Shown here: in pieces, positions 5,723-6,722 of the stretch | How positions within the stretch are numbered: position 1 is the first letter of the stretch | Layout: each line of letters opens with the position of its first letter | Assembly (NCBI GenBank): GCA_018241985.1 | Contig: JAFECV010000124.1 | Coordinates: forward strand, 1 to 6,722 | Source of the DNA: Pseudomonadota bacterium | Lineage (GTDB): Bacteria > Pseudomonadota > Gammaproteobacteria > Burkholderiales > Burkholderiaceae_C | Length of the DNA stretch: 6,722 bases | Direction: 5' to 3' | Program-made: the position numbers and the translations under genes | Notes under the pieces: generated by a model | Seen by the model: the letters and a program-made list of their open reading frames with translations, nothing else | Told to the model about the DNA's origin: nothing | Database searches by the model: none

Positions 5723-6624
5723 GCGCGGTGACGCCTGCGCCGCCCGGCGGCGATCGCGATGGCGGCTGGCGCCATCAAGCCGGCCTGTACCTGGACCTGA
5801 TCCGCTGGAACCGCCCGGCCGGCTGGCTGCTGCTGCTGTGGCCGACGCTGTCGGCGCTGTGGGTCGCAGCCGGCGGCTTTCCGGGCTGGCATCTGCTCGC
5901 GGTGTTCACCTTGGGCACGATCCTGATGCGCAGCGCCGGCTGCTGCGTGAACGACGTGGCGGATCGCGACTTCGACCGCCACGTCAAGCGCACCGCGCAG
6001 CGTCCGGTCACGACCGGCGCTTTAAGCGTGCGGCAGGCGCTGGGCTTCGGCGCGGTGCTCGCGCTCGCCGCGTTCGCGCTGGTGCTGACGACGAACGCGG
6101 TCGCGGTCGCGTGGTCGTTCGCCGGGCTCGCGCTTAGCCTGATCTACCCGTACGCGAAACGCTACGTCTCGATGCCGCAGGCGGTGCTGGGCGTCGCGTT
6201 CAGCTTCGGCATCCCGATGGCGTTCGCCGCGGTGCAGGCGCGCGTGCCGGTGCTCGCCTGGGTGCTGCTGGTCGGCAACCTGTTCTGGGTGCTGGCCTAC
6301 GACACCGAATACGCGATGGTCGACCGCGACGACGACCTGAGGATCGGCATGAAGACCTCGGCGATCACGTTCGGCCGCTTCGACGTCGCCGCGGTCATGG
6401 CCAGCTACGCGATTTATTTGGCGATATGGGCTGTAGCCCTAGTGGATTCTTCACTAGGCGCTATTTTTTACATAGCAATCGGCGCGGCGTTGGCGCAGGC
6501 CGCCTGGCACGGCGCGCTGATCCGCACGCGCACCCGCGACGGCTGCTTCAAGGCGTTCCGACTGAACCACTGGCTGGGCGCCACGGTGTTCGCCGGCGTC
6601 GCGCTCGGCACCCTGCTGCGCTGA
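5719..6624 (+). CDS. ubiA: 4-hydroxybenzoate polyprenyltransferase UbiA
   Basis: Integral membrane prenyltransferase that joins a polyprenyl diphosphate tail to 4-hydroxybenzoate, the membrane-committing step of ubiquinone synthesis. The 301-residue protein has the two aspartate-rich Mg2+-diphosphate motifs NDVADRDFD (78-86) and [13 protein letters not shown] (194-206). It also has [12 protein letters not shown] (37-48), HVKRTAQRP (88-96) and CFKAF near the C-terminus, all typical of bacterial UbiA, plus multiple hydrophobic helices. The ATG at 5719 overlaps the stop codon of the peroxidase gene (ATGA), indicating translational coupling; longer upstream extensions of the frame lie inside the peroxidase and show no homology. 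The N-terminal 20 residues are hydrophilic. Codons around residues 239-253, in a helix or loop between the last membrane segments, are strikingly AT-rich and palindromic. The encoded segment is nevertheless hydrophobic and matches the E. coli protein in length, so the gene looks functional. No ubiC (chorismate lyase) is adjacent. Confidence 0.96.
   Translation: MSAVTPAPPGGDRDGGWRHQAGLYLDLIRWNRPAGWLLLLWPTLSALWVAAGGFPGWHLLAVFTLGTILMRSAGCCVNDVADRDFDRHVKRTAQRPVTTGALSVRQALGFGAVLALAAFALVLTTNAVAVAWSFAGLALSLIYPYAKRYVSMPQAVLGVAFSFGIPMAFAAVQARVPVLAWVLLVGNLFWVLAYDTEYAMVDRDDDLRIGMKTSAITFGRFDVAAVMASYAIYLAIWAVALVDSSLGAIFYIAIGAALAQAAWHGALIRTRTRDGCFKAFRLNHWLGATVFAGVALGTLLR
6434..6476. repeat. AT-rich palindromic patch within ubiA
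   Basis: A perfect stem CCTAGTG (6438-6444) / CACTAGG (6452-6458) around a 7-base loop is extended outward by TAGC (6434-6437) / GCTA (6460-6463) with a one-base bulge. It overlaps a second inverted pair, GCTAT (6460-6464) / ATAGC (6472-6476). The patch is much lower in GC than the rest of ubiA and contains GGCGCTATTT, also found at 3647-3656. From memory, Comamonadaceae genomes carry short dispersed palindromes of a similar GCGCTA...GCTATTTTTT style; membership of such a family is an inference. Confidence 0.5.
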
Positions 6625-6722
6625 TACGTTTTTGCACCACCCCGCAGCGCATCGAACGGATTCGAGTGGCCGCGGAGCAGGCCGTTCGCGGGCACCCGCG
6701 GATCCGGCTTGGCCGGGCCGCT
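6625..6722. other. Intergenic sequence downstream of ubiA with GC-rich inverted repeats
   Basis: No gene is supported here on either strand. Short inverted repeats are visible: CGCGGG (6687-6692) / CCCGCG (6695-6700), and CCGGC / GCCGG around a TTG loop near 6703-6715. There is no T-run after them, so they are at best a weak, non-canonical transcription end; the window stops too soon to tell. Confidence 0.25.

Noticed and set aside
4876..5982. Minus-strand open frame opposite the peroxidase and the start of ubiA
   Set aside because: It spans two real genes, is low in complexity and matches no family.

Overview
The window is a GC-rich stretch from what looks like a beta-proteobacterium of the order Burkholderiales, probably close to Comamonadaceae or Sphaerotilaceae. 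This rests on the OxyR sequence style, the OxyR / Dyp-peroxidase / UbiA gene order and the base composition; no ribosomal RNA or other taxonomic marker is present. All six genes I accept lie on the plus strand and cover almost all of the window.

Left part (1-3579), a probable catabolic and uptake module. It starts inside a CitE-like CoA-ester lyase gene (5' end cut by the window edge). A class-II fumarase/aspartase superfamily lyase follows after 31 bases; it resembles PcaB (3-carboxy-cis,cis-muconate cycloisomerase) most closely. After a further 73 bases comes a DctA-type dicarboxylate:cation symporter. The lyase and dctA have nearly identical ribosome-binding regions (CGGAGACA just before the ATG). 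A plausible reading is that DctA imports a dicarboxylate, the fumarase/aspartase-type enzyme performs an elimination or cycloisomerisation, and the CitE-like enzyme cleaves a CoA thioester. The substrate cannot be read from the sequence. dctA is clearly lower in GC than the genes to its right.

Junction (3580-3813), the most unusual stretch. It carries a second copy of the first 12 codons of oxyR (3695-3730), encoding the same peptide MTLTELKYIVAV with only synonymous differences from the real oxyR start at 3814. It is preceded by a perfect 9-bp inverted repeat (3647-3655 / 3686-3694). The remnant reads on as a 40-codon ORF whose TGA overlaps the oxyR ATG. This looks like a recombination scar where the left module was joined to an oxyR locus; an assembly join at the conserved oxyR start must be excluded.

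Right part (3814-6624), a redox and quinone operon. It contains oxyR (both redox cysteines, Cys199 and Cys208, present), a YfeX-like Dyp-type haem peroxidase 28 bases downstream, and ubiA (4-hydroxybenzoate polyprenyltransferase), which starts inside the peroxidase stop codon. The arrangement places a peroxide sensor, a peroxidase and the membrane step of ubiquinone synthesis on one likely transcript. Near the 3' end of ubiA is an AT-rich palindromic patch (6434-6476) that shares the 10-mer GGCGCTATTT with the junction repeat, suggesting a dispersed repeat family. The last 98 bases hold only GC-rich inverted repeats.
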